Shown here: in pieces, positions 22,612-30,201 of the stretch
Numbering within the stretch: position 1 is the stretch's first letter
Layout: every line of letters starts with the position of its first letter
The notes under the pieces: model-generated
The model's database searches: none
What the model saw: the letters and a program-made list of their open reading frames with translations, nothing else
What the model was told of the DNA's origin: nothing
From: Pseudomonadota bacterium
Lineage (GTDB): Bacteria > Pseudomonadota > Gammaproteobacteria > Enterobacterales > Enterobacteriaceae
DNA length: 33,202 bases
Direction: 5' to 3'
Assembly (NCBI GenBank): GCA_018261615.1
Contig: JAGTSE010000045.1
Coordinates: 1-33,202 of the forward strand
Position numbers and translations under genes: made by a program

Positions 22612-23733
22612 ATGATTGCTCCGAACGTAACTGCCCGTATTCTGCGGCTGATTGTCGAAAATGCGCCGATCAGTCAGTCCGATCTCAAAGTGCGCAGCGG
22701 CCTGAGCATGTCAACGGTCTCGCAGGCCACTAATCGCCTGCTGACAGGGGGCATCGTACAGGAACTGGGGCTGCGACGTGTCTCGATGGGACGTCCCAAA
22801 ACCCTGCTCGGCCTTAATCCCGACCACGCCAGCGTGGTTGGCATCCAGCTCAATGCGGAACGTAACCTGATTGTGCTGACCGACCTGGGCGGCAATATCA
22901 TCGGCGAACAGCAAATGCCTTCCGGGGCCATGACACCGAAACAGTTGGGTGATGCGCTGGCGAAGTTTCTGCGCGGCGTAGAGAACAGGAAGGTGGGTGC
23001 CATTGGCCTGGCGCTGTCTGGTCTGGTGGATGCCAGCAATGGCTATTGCGTGCGCTCACGCGTGCTGGAGTGGGATAACGTCCCGATTGCCCGGCTACTG
23101 GAGGAGCGCTTCTCGCTGCCGGTATTTATCGAAAATGACGCCAACGCTTTAGCGATGGCAGCGCTGGTATTTGGTCAGCTCGGTCATGCGCAATCGGCGA
23201 TTATCGCCACCTTTGGTAAAGGGATTGGCGCAGGTATTCTGCTCGATCGCCAGCTCTATCGCGGACGTCATGGTAAAGCAGGTGAGATTGGTAATGCCCT
23301 GCTGGGTGATGGCTCCGAGCGTTTGCTGGAAGATGTCGCCTCATCACAGGCGATTCTGCAACGGGTGGCCGCCACGCTGAAAGATGAGGTGCCGCAGGCG
23401 CTGCGCGACCTGGATATGCGCCCGACGCAGGAGGTTCTGAGCGCGCTGGCGGAAGCCGGACACCAGTTGGGCATATCGCTGGCAAACTTGTCGATTGCCT
23501 ATGATCCCGATGTGGTCTATCTGGCGATGGAGCCACAAATGGCGTCGCGCATTTTACTGGATAATATTACCCAGAGTTTCCAGACCTATCGTCTGAAACT
23601 GACCCCGCATATGACGCCGTTGCAGTTCATTACCGAGTCAAATAGGATGTGGGCGCAGGGCGCTGCGGGTTTTGCGGTGAACAAATTGCTGGATTTGCTG
23701 GCCGCACAGGCGGATGAAGAGATAGCGTCGTAA
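22612..23733 (+). CDS. ROK-family transcriptional regulator lacking the zinc motif
   Basis: Probable sugar-responsive repressor of the cluster. A MarR-like winged helix-turn-helix occupies about residues 5-60 (ISQSDLKVRSGLSMSTVSQATNRLL, then the wing with GRPKTLLGLNP). The ROK sugar-binding fold follows, with IENDANALAMAAL at 173-185 containing the conserved Asp176, and GKGIGAGILLDRQLYRGRHGKAGEIG at about 202-227. At the place where Mlc and NagC carry a His and the CxCGxxGCxE zinc site, this protein reads GNALLGDGSERLLEDVAS with no Cys and no His. Length is 373 residues, shorter than Mlc/NagC (about 406). The ATG at 22612 has AAGAGAA upstream. It follows the kinase gene closely. Confidence 0.88.
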   Translation: MIAPNVTARILRLIVENAPISQSDLKVRSGLSMSTVSQATNRLLTGGIVQELGLRRVSMGRPKTLLGLNPDHASVVGIQLNAERNLIVLTDLGGNIIGEQQMPSGAMTPKQLGDALAKFLRGVENRKVGAIGLALSGLVDASNGYCVRSRVLEWDNVPIARLLEERFSLPVFIENDANALAMAALVFGQLGHAQSAIIATFGKGIGAGILLDRQLYRGRHGKAGEIGNALLGDGSERLLEDVASSQAILQRVAATLKDEVPQALRDLDMRPTQEVLSALAEAGHQLGISLANLSIAYDPDVVYLAMEPQMASRILLDNITQSFQTYRLKLTPHMTPLQFITESNRMWAQGAAGFAVNKLLDLLAAQADEEIAS

Positions 23734-23861
23734 AAATTTGCGGTTTATCGCGTTATTTTGCATTGAGCGGGTTTTGCCTGACTCAGGCTAAGGCAGTTGC
23801 AGGCCGCGATTGCTAAGGTCCGCGCCTGGGCTGCGTTCCAAAAGCGGGATACCCAACTACA

Positions 23862-23995
23862 GGTGAGCTGAAACAAGCCATATGTCAGTACATCCACTAT
23901 TACAACCATGAACGTATCCATCTGCACTAAAAGGCCTGAGTTCGGCTGAATATCGAACTCAGGCTGGTCTGCACGGCAGTGCTGAAATTCCGTAA
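23862..23995 (+). pseudogene. C-terminal scrap of an IS3-family transposase
   Basis: The frame from 23862 reads GELKQAICQYIHYYNHERIHL and then stops. Shifting by one base at about 23925-23927 restores LKGLSSAEYRTQAGLHG and a stop at 23993-23995. Together these resemble the end of the IS3-family integrase domain (YIHYYNxERI, then LKGLSPVEYRTQ), with a single-base deletion between them. The catalytic DDE residues and the left part of the element are gone, and I could not identify the terminal inverted repeat or target duplication. It lies in the 321-base gap between the ROK regulator and the ATPase gene, whose remaining sequence shows no gene. Confidence 0.75.
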
Positions 23996-24054
23996 TGTCT
24001 GGCGGGTGGAAGCCCCATGGCGCTAAACCGTTGCTATTGCGCGCGCAACACCCT

Positions 24055-25146
24055 TCACCGCAACCGCATCCCTCTCTCATCAAACAACAAACAACTCCCC
24101 ACATCCAACTGGTAACACACTGGCTCACCCATCTCATGGCTTGCCACATTACGTTCTTCAATCACCAGCAGCCGCTCCTGGCCTACATCCAGATAAAGAT
24201 AATTGGTGTGCCCCAGCATCTCGCTGAACGACAGTGGTGCGCTAAAGCTCAGCGGCGCGCAGGCTGAGTTGGCAGACTGAAAATGTTCGGGACGCACGCC
24301 CAGCGTCACTTTCTGCCCTTCATGGCAGGCTGCGTCAACCTTTATGGTTAACGCGTGAATACCGAGAGAAGGCACACGCAACTGCACTTCACCGGGAGTG
24401 ATGGCGGCCACTTCTGCGGGTAAGAAATTCATCTTCGGCGAACCAATAAATCCGGCGACAAACAGGTTGTCCGGGTCGTGATATAACTCCAGTGGCGCAC
24501 CGACCTGTTCAATACGGCCCTGACGCAGCACCACAATACGGTCGGCCAGCGTCATCGCTTCCAACTGGTCATGGGTGACGTAAATCATGGTGTTACCCAA
24601 TGAGGCGTGGAGCCGGGCGATTTCGATACGCATTTGCAAACGTAACTCGGCATCCAGATTCGACAGGGGTTCATCAAACAGGAAAATGCGCGGATGGCGA
24701 ATAATAGCGCGTCCAATCGCCACGCGCTGACGCTGCCCGCCTGACAAAGCACGAGGCAGGCGATCAAGCAGCTCGGTAAGATGCAGACGCGCCGCAGTCT
24801 GCGCAATCGCCTGTTCGATCTCGGTTTTCGAACGCTTCATCACTTCCAGCGGATAAGCGAGGTTGCCGCGCACTGTCATATTCGGGTAAAGCGCGTAGGA
24901 CTGAAACACCATGGCGATACCGCGCTCGGTTGCTGGCTGGTGGGTCATATCCGCGCCCTCAATCAGCAGCTTGCCATCGCTGATCTCTTCCAGCCCGGCA
25001 ATCATGCGTAACAGTGTCGATTTTCCGCAGCCCGAGGGGCCAACAAACACCACAAATTCACCGCTGTTGATGGTGAGATCGATACCGTGAATGACGTTCA
25101 CTTGCTCGTAAGACTTCTTAACGCTTTGCAGATGCAGGTTGGTCAT
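24055..25146 (-). CDS. CUT1-type ABC transporter ATPase (MalK/UgpC-like)
   Basis: Cytoplasmic ATPase for a carbohydrate importer, presumably the one whose binding protein and permeases are at 26287-29372. Walker A GPSGCGKST is at residues 36-44, Q-loop Gln82 in MVFQSYALYPNM, signature LSGGQRQRVAIGRA from 134, Walker B RIFLFDEPLSNLDA from 153, and H-loop in MIYVTHDQLEAMTLADRI. A C-terminal MalK-type regulatory (TOBE) domain follows, with GFIGSPKMNFLPAEV and LGVRPEHF. Length is 363 residues, standard for the family. I chose ATG 25146 (MTNLHLQSVKKSYEQ); 56 residues of open frame upstream overlap the acetyltransferase gene and are not family-like. It follows that gene by 13 bases on the same strand. 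Confidence 0.94.
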   Translation of the reverse strand: MTNLHLQSVKKSYEQVNVIHGIDLTINSGEFVVFVGPSGCGKSTLLRMIAGLEEISDGKLLIEGADMTHQPATERGIAMVFQSYALYPNMTVRGNLAYPLEVMKRSKTEIEQAIAQTAARLHLTELLDRLPRALSGGQRQRVAIGRAIIRHPRIFLFDEPLSNLDAELRLQMRIEIARLHASLGNTMIYVTHDQLEAMTLADRIVVLRQGRIEQVGAPLELYHDPDNLFVAGFIGSPKMNFLPAEVAAITPGEVQLRVPSLGIHALTIKVDAACHEGQKVTLGVRPEHFQSANSACAPLSFSAPLSFSEMLGHTNYLYLDVGQERLLVIEERNVASHEMGEPVCYQLDVGSCLLFDERGMRLR

Positions 25147-25159
25147 AACTGTGTCTCGC

Positions 25160-25759
25160 TTAAAGTAACTGGCCCATATAGATGGCGTTGCTGCGCACGA
25201 TGGGCGTGAAGCCAAGGCGCTGATAAAAACCGCAAACCTGCTCGTTTTGTAGGCTGACGCCGAGGTGTACGCCAGGCACACCCGCCTGGCGCAGCAGCAC
25301 CAGCAGTTGCTCAATCAATTTGCGTCCCCAGCCACCTTGCTGAGTGGCTGGCAACAGATTGATATGCAGGTGCGCTGGCCACTGGCTTACCAACAGATCT
25401 GCGGCGGCATCCGGCTGGAAGATGGCATCCAGGACTTTGCTGTCGAGTGGGGCGCTGGCCAGGTAGTCACGATATTGCGCTTGCAACATCGGCCACCACT
25501 GCTGGCTCAGCACTGCCTCGAAGGCACGGGTATCTGGTACGGCCACCGCATAGCCGACGACCTCGCCTTGCTGTTCCAGCGCCAGCGCGAAATCCGGCGC
25601 AAAACGTGCGTAGGGAATCACAAAGCGCAGGCCGGGCAGGGCTGGGTCAGAATAGAGCGCTGTAGCGTCTTTTCCGGCATTGGCAGTTTCTAAACAAATA
25701 CGCGAGAGCGCGGGTAAATCCGCCTCGGTGGTGTGACGAATAACAGCTTCAGCCGTCAT
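25160..25759 (-). CDS. GNAT-family protein resembling the O-GlcNAcase acetyltransferase-like domain
   Basis: A 199-residue GNAT-fold protein. The start IRHTTEADLPALSRICLETANAGKDATALYSDPALPGLRFVIPYARFAPDFAL resembles the acetyltransferase-like C-terminal domain of O-GlcNAcases and its bacterial relatives, as I remember them. The acetyl-CoA loop is present as ATQQGGWGRKLIEQLL, and a C-terminal FYQRLGFTPI is typical of GNAT proteins. Its substrate is unknown; acetylation of an amino sugar is suggested by the neighbouring kinase and sugar importer but unproven. The ATG at 25759 has AGAGG 8 bases upstream. It is the first gene of a two-gene unit with the ATPase and is divergent from the binding-protein operon. 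Confidence 0.8.
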   Translation of the reverse strand: MTAEAVIRHTTEADLPALSRICLETANAGKDATALYSDPALPGLRFVIPYARFAPDFALALEQQGEVVGYAVAVPDTRAFEAVLSQQWWPMLQAQYRDYLASAPLDSKVLDAIFQPDAAADLLVSQWPAHLHINLLPATQQGGWGRKLIEQLLVLLRQAGVPGVHLGVSLQNEQVCGFYQRLGFTPIVRSNAIYMGQLL

Positions 25760-26286
25760 GGTGGAGCCTCTGTGGTCAGGAGATGGACAGTTTTTACGGT
25801 AATGAAAGCATACTTAGTTTTCAAGATGTAATAATTGCCTTATCCCTCAAAGCAAACGCTAAATATAACCGCAGCGCATGGCTATCAGCATGACAATACG
25901 ACAAGGGGGCAACGGCAAGCCCTTAATCCGTGGGCTTTTTAACATTAATTCGTGAACGATATTTATAGCTATACGATTTTCATATGCTCTATCAGTAAGT
26001 TAATGCACTTTAAAAACCCGAGTGAATTATGCTGAGCTTAAGTAAAGAGTGACCAATTGCCTCGGCATTCTGGCTAATTAAGCAGCATTCTCTGCTGATT
26101 ACTCCGCTTTTCTTCTTACTTTTCGCACTGCATCACAAAGCAAAAATTCCGCATTGCACAGGTTTGACTTTATTTTGCTCATGAAGTAAGTATGAATATG
26201 AGTGTTATTTCTGCTGAGTCAGCCTGCGGGAAATGTGGGTGCCGAGATGAAGGGATGCCAGTCATCTGTTGGAGAAACCGAGCATT
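25760..26286. other. Divergent regulatory region between GNAT and binding-protein genes
   Basis: This 527-base stretch carries no convincing gene. It must contain promoters in both directions. A TTGACT at about 26164 with a weak TAAGTA 17 bases further could serve the binding-protein operon. It holds a terminator-like hairpin (25917-25940) and a small AGCAG/CTGCT hairpin near 26083-26098. A Cys-rich reading frame opens at 26192 but overlaps the binding-protein start in another frame. Confidence 0.5.
25917..25940 (+). terminator. Terminator-like hairpin in the divergent region
   Basis: AAGCCC (25917-25922) pairs with GGGCTT (25932-25937) around a 9-base loop and is followed by TTT. It faces the plus strand although no plus-strand gene precedes it, so it may be an attenuator in a long leader of the binding-protein operon or the end of a small RNA. 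Confidence 0.55.
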
Positions 26287-27627
26287 ATGTGTGATTCAAC
26301 CGTACGTTCGCAGTATTTCTGTAGCTCTCTTCGCACCCTGTTTCGTCTGGTTTCCGCGGGGGCGCTGCTCGGCGCAGCGATGACCTCGGCCCAGGCGGTA
26401 ACCCTGAATGAGTGGGACATTTATAACTACCCGCAGCAGACAGAAGCGGTGGATGAAGCGATTAAAGTGTTTCAGCAACAGAATCCCGGCATTGTCATCC
26501 AGCGTTCTGTGCACTCCTTCGAAGATACTCGCATCCCGCTCAAACTGGCGCTGACAGCAGGCGATGGCCCGCAGATCGCCCAGGTTAACCAGGGCGGTGG
26601 CGACATGGGTTCTCTGGTGAAAGACAAGCTGCTTTGGCCGCTGGATGATTACGCCAAAACCTACGGCTGGACAACGCGTTTTCCGGATTCAATCCTGAAA
26701 CGTAACCGCTGGTCCGATAATCAGGATTTCGGCAGCGGCAAATTGTATGGCGTCGCCAGCCTCGGTGAAATGGTTGGCCTGTATTACAACAAAGCGTTAC
26801 TGGATAAAGCCGGTGTCGCCGTGCCAAAAACCCTCGCCGAGTTGGAACAGGCGATGGAAAAACTGAAAGCGCAGGGCACTCCGCCAATGATGCTGGGGCT
26901 GCTGGATGGCAACATGGGCCAGCAACTGCTCAGTACTCTCTGGGAAGCGCAGATCGAAAGCAGCGACCGTAAAAAACTCGATGACCTGATTTACGATGTG
27001 GGCGGTACCTTTAAAGATGACAAGCTGGTGAAGGCCGCCAATATGATGAAAAGCTGGAACGACAAAGGCTATTTCTTCCCCGGCTTCCAGGGGATTGGCC
27101 ACGACGATGCTGCCACCCTGTTCCAGAACGGCCAGGCCGCCTTCCTGGTGAGCGGTACCTGGTATCTGGGGCAGTTCAAAGACAACAAAGATATTCATTT
27201 TGCCGCGATGCCGGTGGGCGCGGGCGTGCAACATGCGCTGATGGTAGGGGGGACTGACCTGGCGTATTCCATCACCAGCACGGCGAAAACCAAAGAACAG
27301 CAGGATGCCGCCGCAAAATTTATCGACTATATCGTGTCTGATGAGATGGCGAACCGCTGGCTGAAAGTGGGCTTCCTGCCCGCCAGCGCCAGCAAAAATG
27401 CGCAGATCCCGGCTGATAACCCGTTGCTGGCCGAGACTTACCAGGTCTGGGTAACACTGAACCAGCATGATGGCCTCGGCCATTACGTGGACTGGGCGAC
27501 CCCGACCATGAACGCCGAGCTGAATCAGAACGTGCAGCAACTGCTGGCCGGACGGCAAACCGCTGACCAGATGGTCACCAATTTTGATGACAACTATCAA
27601 CGTTACCTGAAAACCCTGAAGCACTGA
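26287..27627 (+). CDS. Extracellular sugar-binding protein (CUT1/UgpB-like)
   Basis: Periplasmic binding component of a carbohydrate ABC importer (SBP family 1). An unusual N-terminus of about 12 polar residues precedes the signal peptide, which ends TSAQA at residue 37. The mature protein begins VTLNEWDIYNYPQQTEAVDEAIKVFQQQNPG and carries family landmarks: LYGVASLGEMVGLYYNKALLDKAGV, FQNGQAAFLVSGTWYLGQF and GGTDLAYSITSTAKTKEQQDAAAKFIDYI. Length is 446 residues. I chose ATG 26287 with GGAG 12 bases upstream; a TTG at 26269 would add six residues and begins inside the GGAG region. It ends with tandem stop codons TGA TAA and leads an operon with two permeases. Ligand unknown, most likely an oligosaccharide or glycoside. 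Confidence 0.92.
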   Translation: MCDSTVRSQYFCSSLRTLFRLVSAGALLGAAMTSAQAVTLNEWDIYNYPQQTEAVDEAIKVFQQQNPGIVIQRSVHSFEDTRIPLKLALTAGDGPQIAQVNQGGGDMGSLVKDKLLWPLDDYAKTYGWTTRFPDSILKRNRWSDNQDFGSGKLYGVASLGEMVGLYYNKALLDKAGVAVPKTLAELEQAMEKLKAQGTPPMMLGLLDGNMGQQLLSTLWEAQIESSDRKKLDDLIYDVGGTFKDDKLVKAANMMKSWNDKGYFFPGFQGIGHDDAATLFQNGQAAFLVSGTWYLGQFKDNKDIHFAAMPVGAGVQHALMVGGTDLAYSITSTAKTKEQQDAAAKFIDYIVSDEMANRWLKVGFLPASASKNAQIPADNPLLAETYQVWVTLNQHDGLGHYVDWATPTMNAELNQNVQQLLAGRQTADQMVTNFDDNYQRYLKTLKH

Positions 27628-27636
27628 TAATTCCGT

Positions 27637-27654
27637 CCCGGCAGTGATGCCGGG
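27637..27654 (+). promoter_or_regulatory. Intra-operon hairpin between binding-protein and permease genes
   Basis: CCCGGCA/TGCCGGG form a perfect 7-bp stem with tetraloop GTGA in the 57-base gap. With no U-run it is unlikely to terminate; it is of the kind that protects the upstream binding-protein mRNA from 3' exonucleases. Confidence 0.7.
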
Positions 27655-27684
27655 CCGCTGACAGTCCCGCAAGCGAGTACGGTT

Positions 27685-28557
27685 ATGCTGAACAAATCTG
27701 CCTGGCGCAATGCGCTCTATCTCCTGCCCGCGGTGCTGGTGTACGCGGTTTTTCTGCTGATGCCGTTGCTGGCGTCGCTGGGTATCAGTTTTACCGACTG
27801 GGATGGCACCTCCATGCCGATCTTCAGCGGCATCAGCAACTACATGCGCATGTTTAGAGATCCGGTGTTCTGGGTGGCGCTGGGCAACAACGCATTGCTG
27901 ATGTTGTTCTACACGTTGTTGCCGATTGGTGTCGGCTTGCTGCTGTGCAGCTTCCTGTATGAAACGCGCAATAATAAAGAGCGTAGCCTGCTGCGCATCT
28001 TCTTCTTCTTGCCTTACATCATGCCGATGGCGGTCCTTGGCGTGGTGTGGCGTTGGTTGTACAACCCGGCATTTGGCCCGATCGACCAGCTTTTGCGCGC
28101 GATTGGTCTGCCGCAGATGGCCCTGTCATGGCTGGGGGATTTCAACTGGGCGTTGCCTGCCGTGGGGTTGGTAGCAACCTGGTACTTCTTTGGTTTTTGC
28201 CTGGTGTTGTTTATGGCGGGATTGCAGCGCATGGATCCCTCATTGCTGGAGGCTGCCGATCTGGATGGCTCCTCGCGGCGGCAAAAATTTATGCGTATCA
28301 CGCTGCCGTCACTGCGCCCGGAACTTCGTATCGCGCTGTTGCTGACGGTCATTGCCAGCCTGAAAGCCTTCGATCTGGTCTACGTGATGACGCAGGGCGG
28401 GCCGGGCACCTCAACCATGGTCACCAATCTCTTTATGTATAAGCAGGGCTTTGACCTGCACTACTTCGGCTATGCTTCGGCAGTTGCGGTGTTCAGTATG
28501 ATGATTGTGTTGTTGATCAACGCGTTAATCCACTTTGCTATCCGGGAGCGTCACTAA
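27685..28557 (+). CDS. CUT1-type ABC permease (MalF/UgpA-like)
   Basis: First of two inner-membrane permeases of the carbohydrate importer. Six hydrophobic segments are visible, starting NALYLLPAVLVYAVFLLMPLLASLGISF. The ATPase-contacting EAA loop is present as LLEAADLDGSSRRQKFMRITLPSLRPELRIAL near residues 189-218, followed by DLVYVMTQGGPGTSTM, which is typical of UgpA-type proteins. Length is 290 residues, normal for the UgpA group (MalF itself is longer). The ATG at 27685 begins a typical short cytoplasmic N-terminus. Its stop overlaps the start of the next permease gene (TAATG), so the two are translationally coupled. Confidence 0.94.
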   Translation: MLNKSAWRNALYLLPAVLVYAVFLLMPLLASLGISFTDWDGTSMPIFSGISNYMRMFRDPVFWVALGNNALLMLFYTLLPIGVGLLLCSFLYETRNNKERSLLRIFFFLPYIMPMAVLGVVWRWLYNPAFGPIDQLLRAIGLPQMALSWLGDFNWALPAVGLVATWYFFGFCLVLFMAGLQRMDPSLLEAADLDGSSRRQKFMRITLPSLRPELRIALLLTVIASLKAFDLVYVMTQGGPGTSTMVTNLFMYKQGFDLHYFGYASAVAVFSMMIVLLINALIHFAIRERH

Positions 28558-29372
28558 TGCGTGGCACGCCAGTCGTTTTTCGTGCGCTTATCTGGATCGT
28601 GGCGCTGATGACCATTATGCCGTTCCTGATGGCATTGATGACCTCATTCAAAACCCAGATGGAGCTGTTCCAGGGGGTCTTTACCTTGCCTGCGTCGCTC
28701 AACTTTAAAAACTACGTCACAGCCTGGCAGCAGGGCCATTTTAATGTTTACTTTATGAACTCGGTGCTGGTGGTGATCCCAGTAGTGATTTGCAGCATTC
28801 TGCTCGGCATTTTGGCCGGTTTTGGTTTTGCGTGGCTGAGGATCCCCGGCAAAAAGGTAGTGGCGGCGTTGCTTGGCCTTGGCATGGTGCTGCCGAGTGA
28901 AGCTTTTATTATCCCGCTGTATCACGAGCTGCGCTGGATGGGGCTGACCAATACTTACCTGGCACTGATTCTGCCGCAGATTGCCCTGTCGCTGCCGTTT
29001 ACCACGCTTATGATCGCCACCGCACTGCAACAGGTGCCGCGTGAGTTGGTGGAAGCTTCAGTGATGGACGGCGCATCACGACGCAAAATTCTGTGGGGCA
29101 TTCTGGTGCCCGCCATCTGGCCAACGTTATCGACACTGGCGCTGTTGCTGTTTATCTGGACCTGGAACGAGTTCCTGATTCCCCTGATTCTGGTGAATAA
29201 AGATGAGCTGCGCACTCTGCCGATCGGCATGATGTTTTTCCAGAACAAAAACACCATTGATATCCCGGTGCTGATGGCGGGCGCGATGATCGTCATACTG
29301 CCTCTGGTGTCTGTGTTCCTGGTATTCCAGCGTAAATTTATCAGTGGTGTGACCGAAGGCGCGGTGAAATAA
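28557..29372 (+). CDS. CUT1-type ABC permease (MalG/UgpE-like)
   Basis: Second inner-membrane permease of the carbohydrate importer. The N-terminal segment LIWIVALMTIMPFLMALMTSFK and NFKNYVTAWQQGHFNVYFMNSVLVV are typical of the MalG family. The EAA loop reads LVEASVMDGASRRKILWGILVPAIWPTLST, and WTWNEFLIPLILVNKDELRTLPIG follows as expected. Length is 271 residues, normal. It starts within the stop codon of the first permease. Right after the stop codon, AAGCAC/GTGCTT (29371-29394) with TTTA could be a weak terminator, fitting the end of the operon. The matching ATPase gene is not in this operon but on the other strand at 24055-25146. Confidence 0.94.
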   Translation: MRGTPVVFRALIWIVALMTIMPFLMALMTSFKTQMELFQGVFTLPASLNFKNYVTAWQQGHFNVYFMNSVLVVIPVVICSILLGILAGFGFAWLRIPGKKVVAALLGLGMVLPSEAFIIPLYHELRWMGLTNTYLALILPQIALSLPFTTLMIATALQQVPRELVEASVMDGASRRKILWGILVPAIWPTLSTLALLLFIWTWNEFLIPLILVNKDELRTLPIGMMFFQNKNTIDIPVLMAGAMIVILPLVSVFLVFQRKFISGVTEGAVK

Positions 29373-29519
29373 GCACCCGAACATAGATGTGCTTTATGCC
29401 GTCGCTACAGTTAATGTATAACATACGTACGTATATTTTCGTACGGTTGAGCGCCAGCTTCCACCGATGCCACAATTTTCGGCGATTCCGGCAATACCCC
29501 GCAGCAGGAATTTTTGGAT

Positions 29520-30011
29520 ATGCATACAGATAAAGAATTTCGTTTATATCGCCCCTTGAAGGGGATTGCGCATACTTTCGGCGAAGAGTGGTTTGCGTTG
29601 AAAGCAGAAGCCTTCGCCCGTTTTTTCGGTACGCCGATATTCCTTATTGGGCAGACTATCGCGGTGATCGTGTGGATTGTTCTGAACTCTGCGGGCGTCG
29701 TGAAGTTTGACCCCTATCCCTTTATTTTACTTAATCTGGCGTTCAGTATTCAGGCTGCTTATGCAGCTCCGCTGATCCTGTTAGCGCAAACCCGACAGGC
29801 GGAGCGCGATCAGGCGCATGCACTGGCGGATGCGCAACACCGCGAGGATCTGGATGACGCAATGGCGAAGCGCCAGATGCTGGCCGAGGAGCAGTCGGCA
29901 CAACTGTTGGAATTACTGAAACAAAATACCCATCTGACCGAGCTGACCCGGCAAATGGCCGAGCGTATTGAAACGCTCACAACGCAGCTTGCGCAGCGTG
30001 AGTTTCACTGA
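29520..30011 (+). CDS. DUF1003 membrane protein
   Basis: Small membrane protein of the DUF1003 family; function unknown. Two hydrophobic segments are at about residues 35-59 (FFGTPIFLIGQTIAVIVWIVLNSAG) and 65-89, the latter with the family signature FDPYPFILLNLAFSIQAAYAAPLILLAQTRQAERD. A long charged, heptad-like helix (about 91-160) follows and is likely a coiled coil. I chose ATG 29520 with AGGAA 9 bases upstream; a TTG at 29514 is too close to that site. Length is 163 residues, within the family range. It is a single gene; its end is close to the broken PadR gene on the opposite strand, and the ChrA gene lies beyond. Confidence 0.88.
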   Translation: MHTDKEFRLYRPLKGIAHTFGEEWFALKAEAFARFFGTPIFLIGQTIAVIVWIVLNSAGVVKFDPYPFILLNLAFSIQAAYAAPLILLAQTRQAERDQAHALADAQHREDLDDAMAKRQMLAEEQSAQLLELLKQNTHLTELTRQMAERIETLTTQLAQREFH

Positions 30012-30065
30012 CAGTAGCGGCTGGTTTCCACAACCAGATCGTGCAACATCGGTTACAAGGTACTT

Positions 30066-30191
30066 AGGCTTAAGCGCGTAACTGCGGTGTCGCAATTTCT
30101 CAATGATGCCGGGGCCAAAGACGGGGTCTTCGGCTGCGTGATGCAGGGTGTGCAAACGAACAAATCCGCCATAAAGCGCTTTGTCAGTCAC
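30066..30191 (-). pseudogene. Truncated PadR-family regulator gene
   Basis: From GTG 30191, with GAGG 8 bases upstream, the frame reads TDKALYGGFVRLHTLHHAAEDPVFGPGIIEKLRHRSYALKP. This resembles the N-terminal winged-helix start of PadR-type regulators found beside chrA genes (FIRLHxLHHA, GxxMIEELxxHGYxLSPGTLYP). After the Lys-Pro near 30066 the similarity stops: the expected TLYP helix and wing are absent and the frame runs on through the antisense of the DUF1003 gene. The upstream chrA stop codon is 11 bases before this start, so chrA and the regulator once formed an operon. The remaining piece, about 42 residues, is unlikely to bind DNA. Confidence 0.7.
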
Positions 30192-30201
30192 GTCCGGAAC
30201 C

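Noticed and set aside
26192..26383. Cys-rich 63-codon frame upstream of and overlapping the sugar-binding-protein gene
   Set aside because: It begins with several ATG codons and a CxxCxC cluster, but half of it lies over the binding-protein gene in another frame and it has no convincing ribosome site; most likely chance.
26797..27672. 291-codon antisense frame over the sugar-binding-protein gene
   Set aside because: Mirror of a GC-rich, strongly coding gene; no recognisable domain, and the sense frame is a complete SBP.
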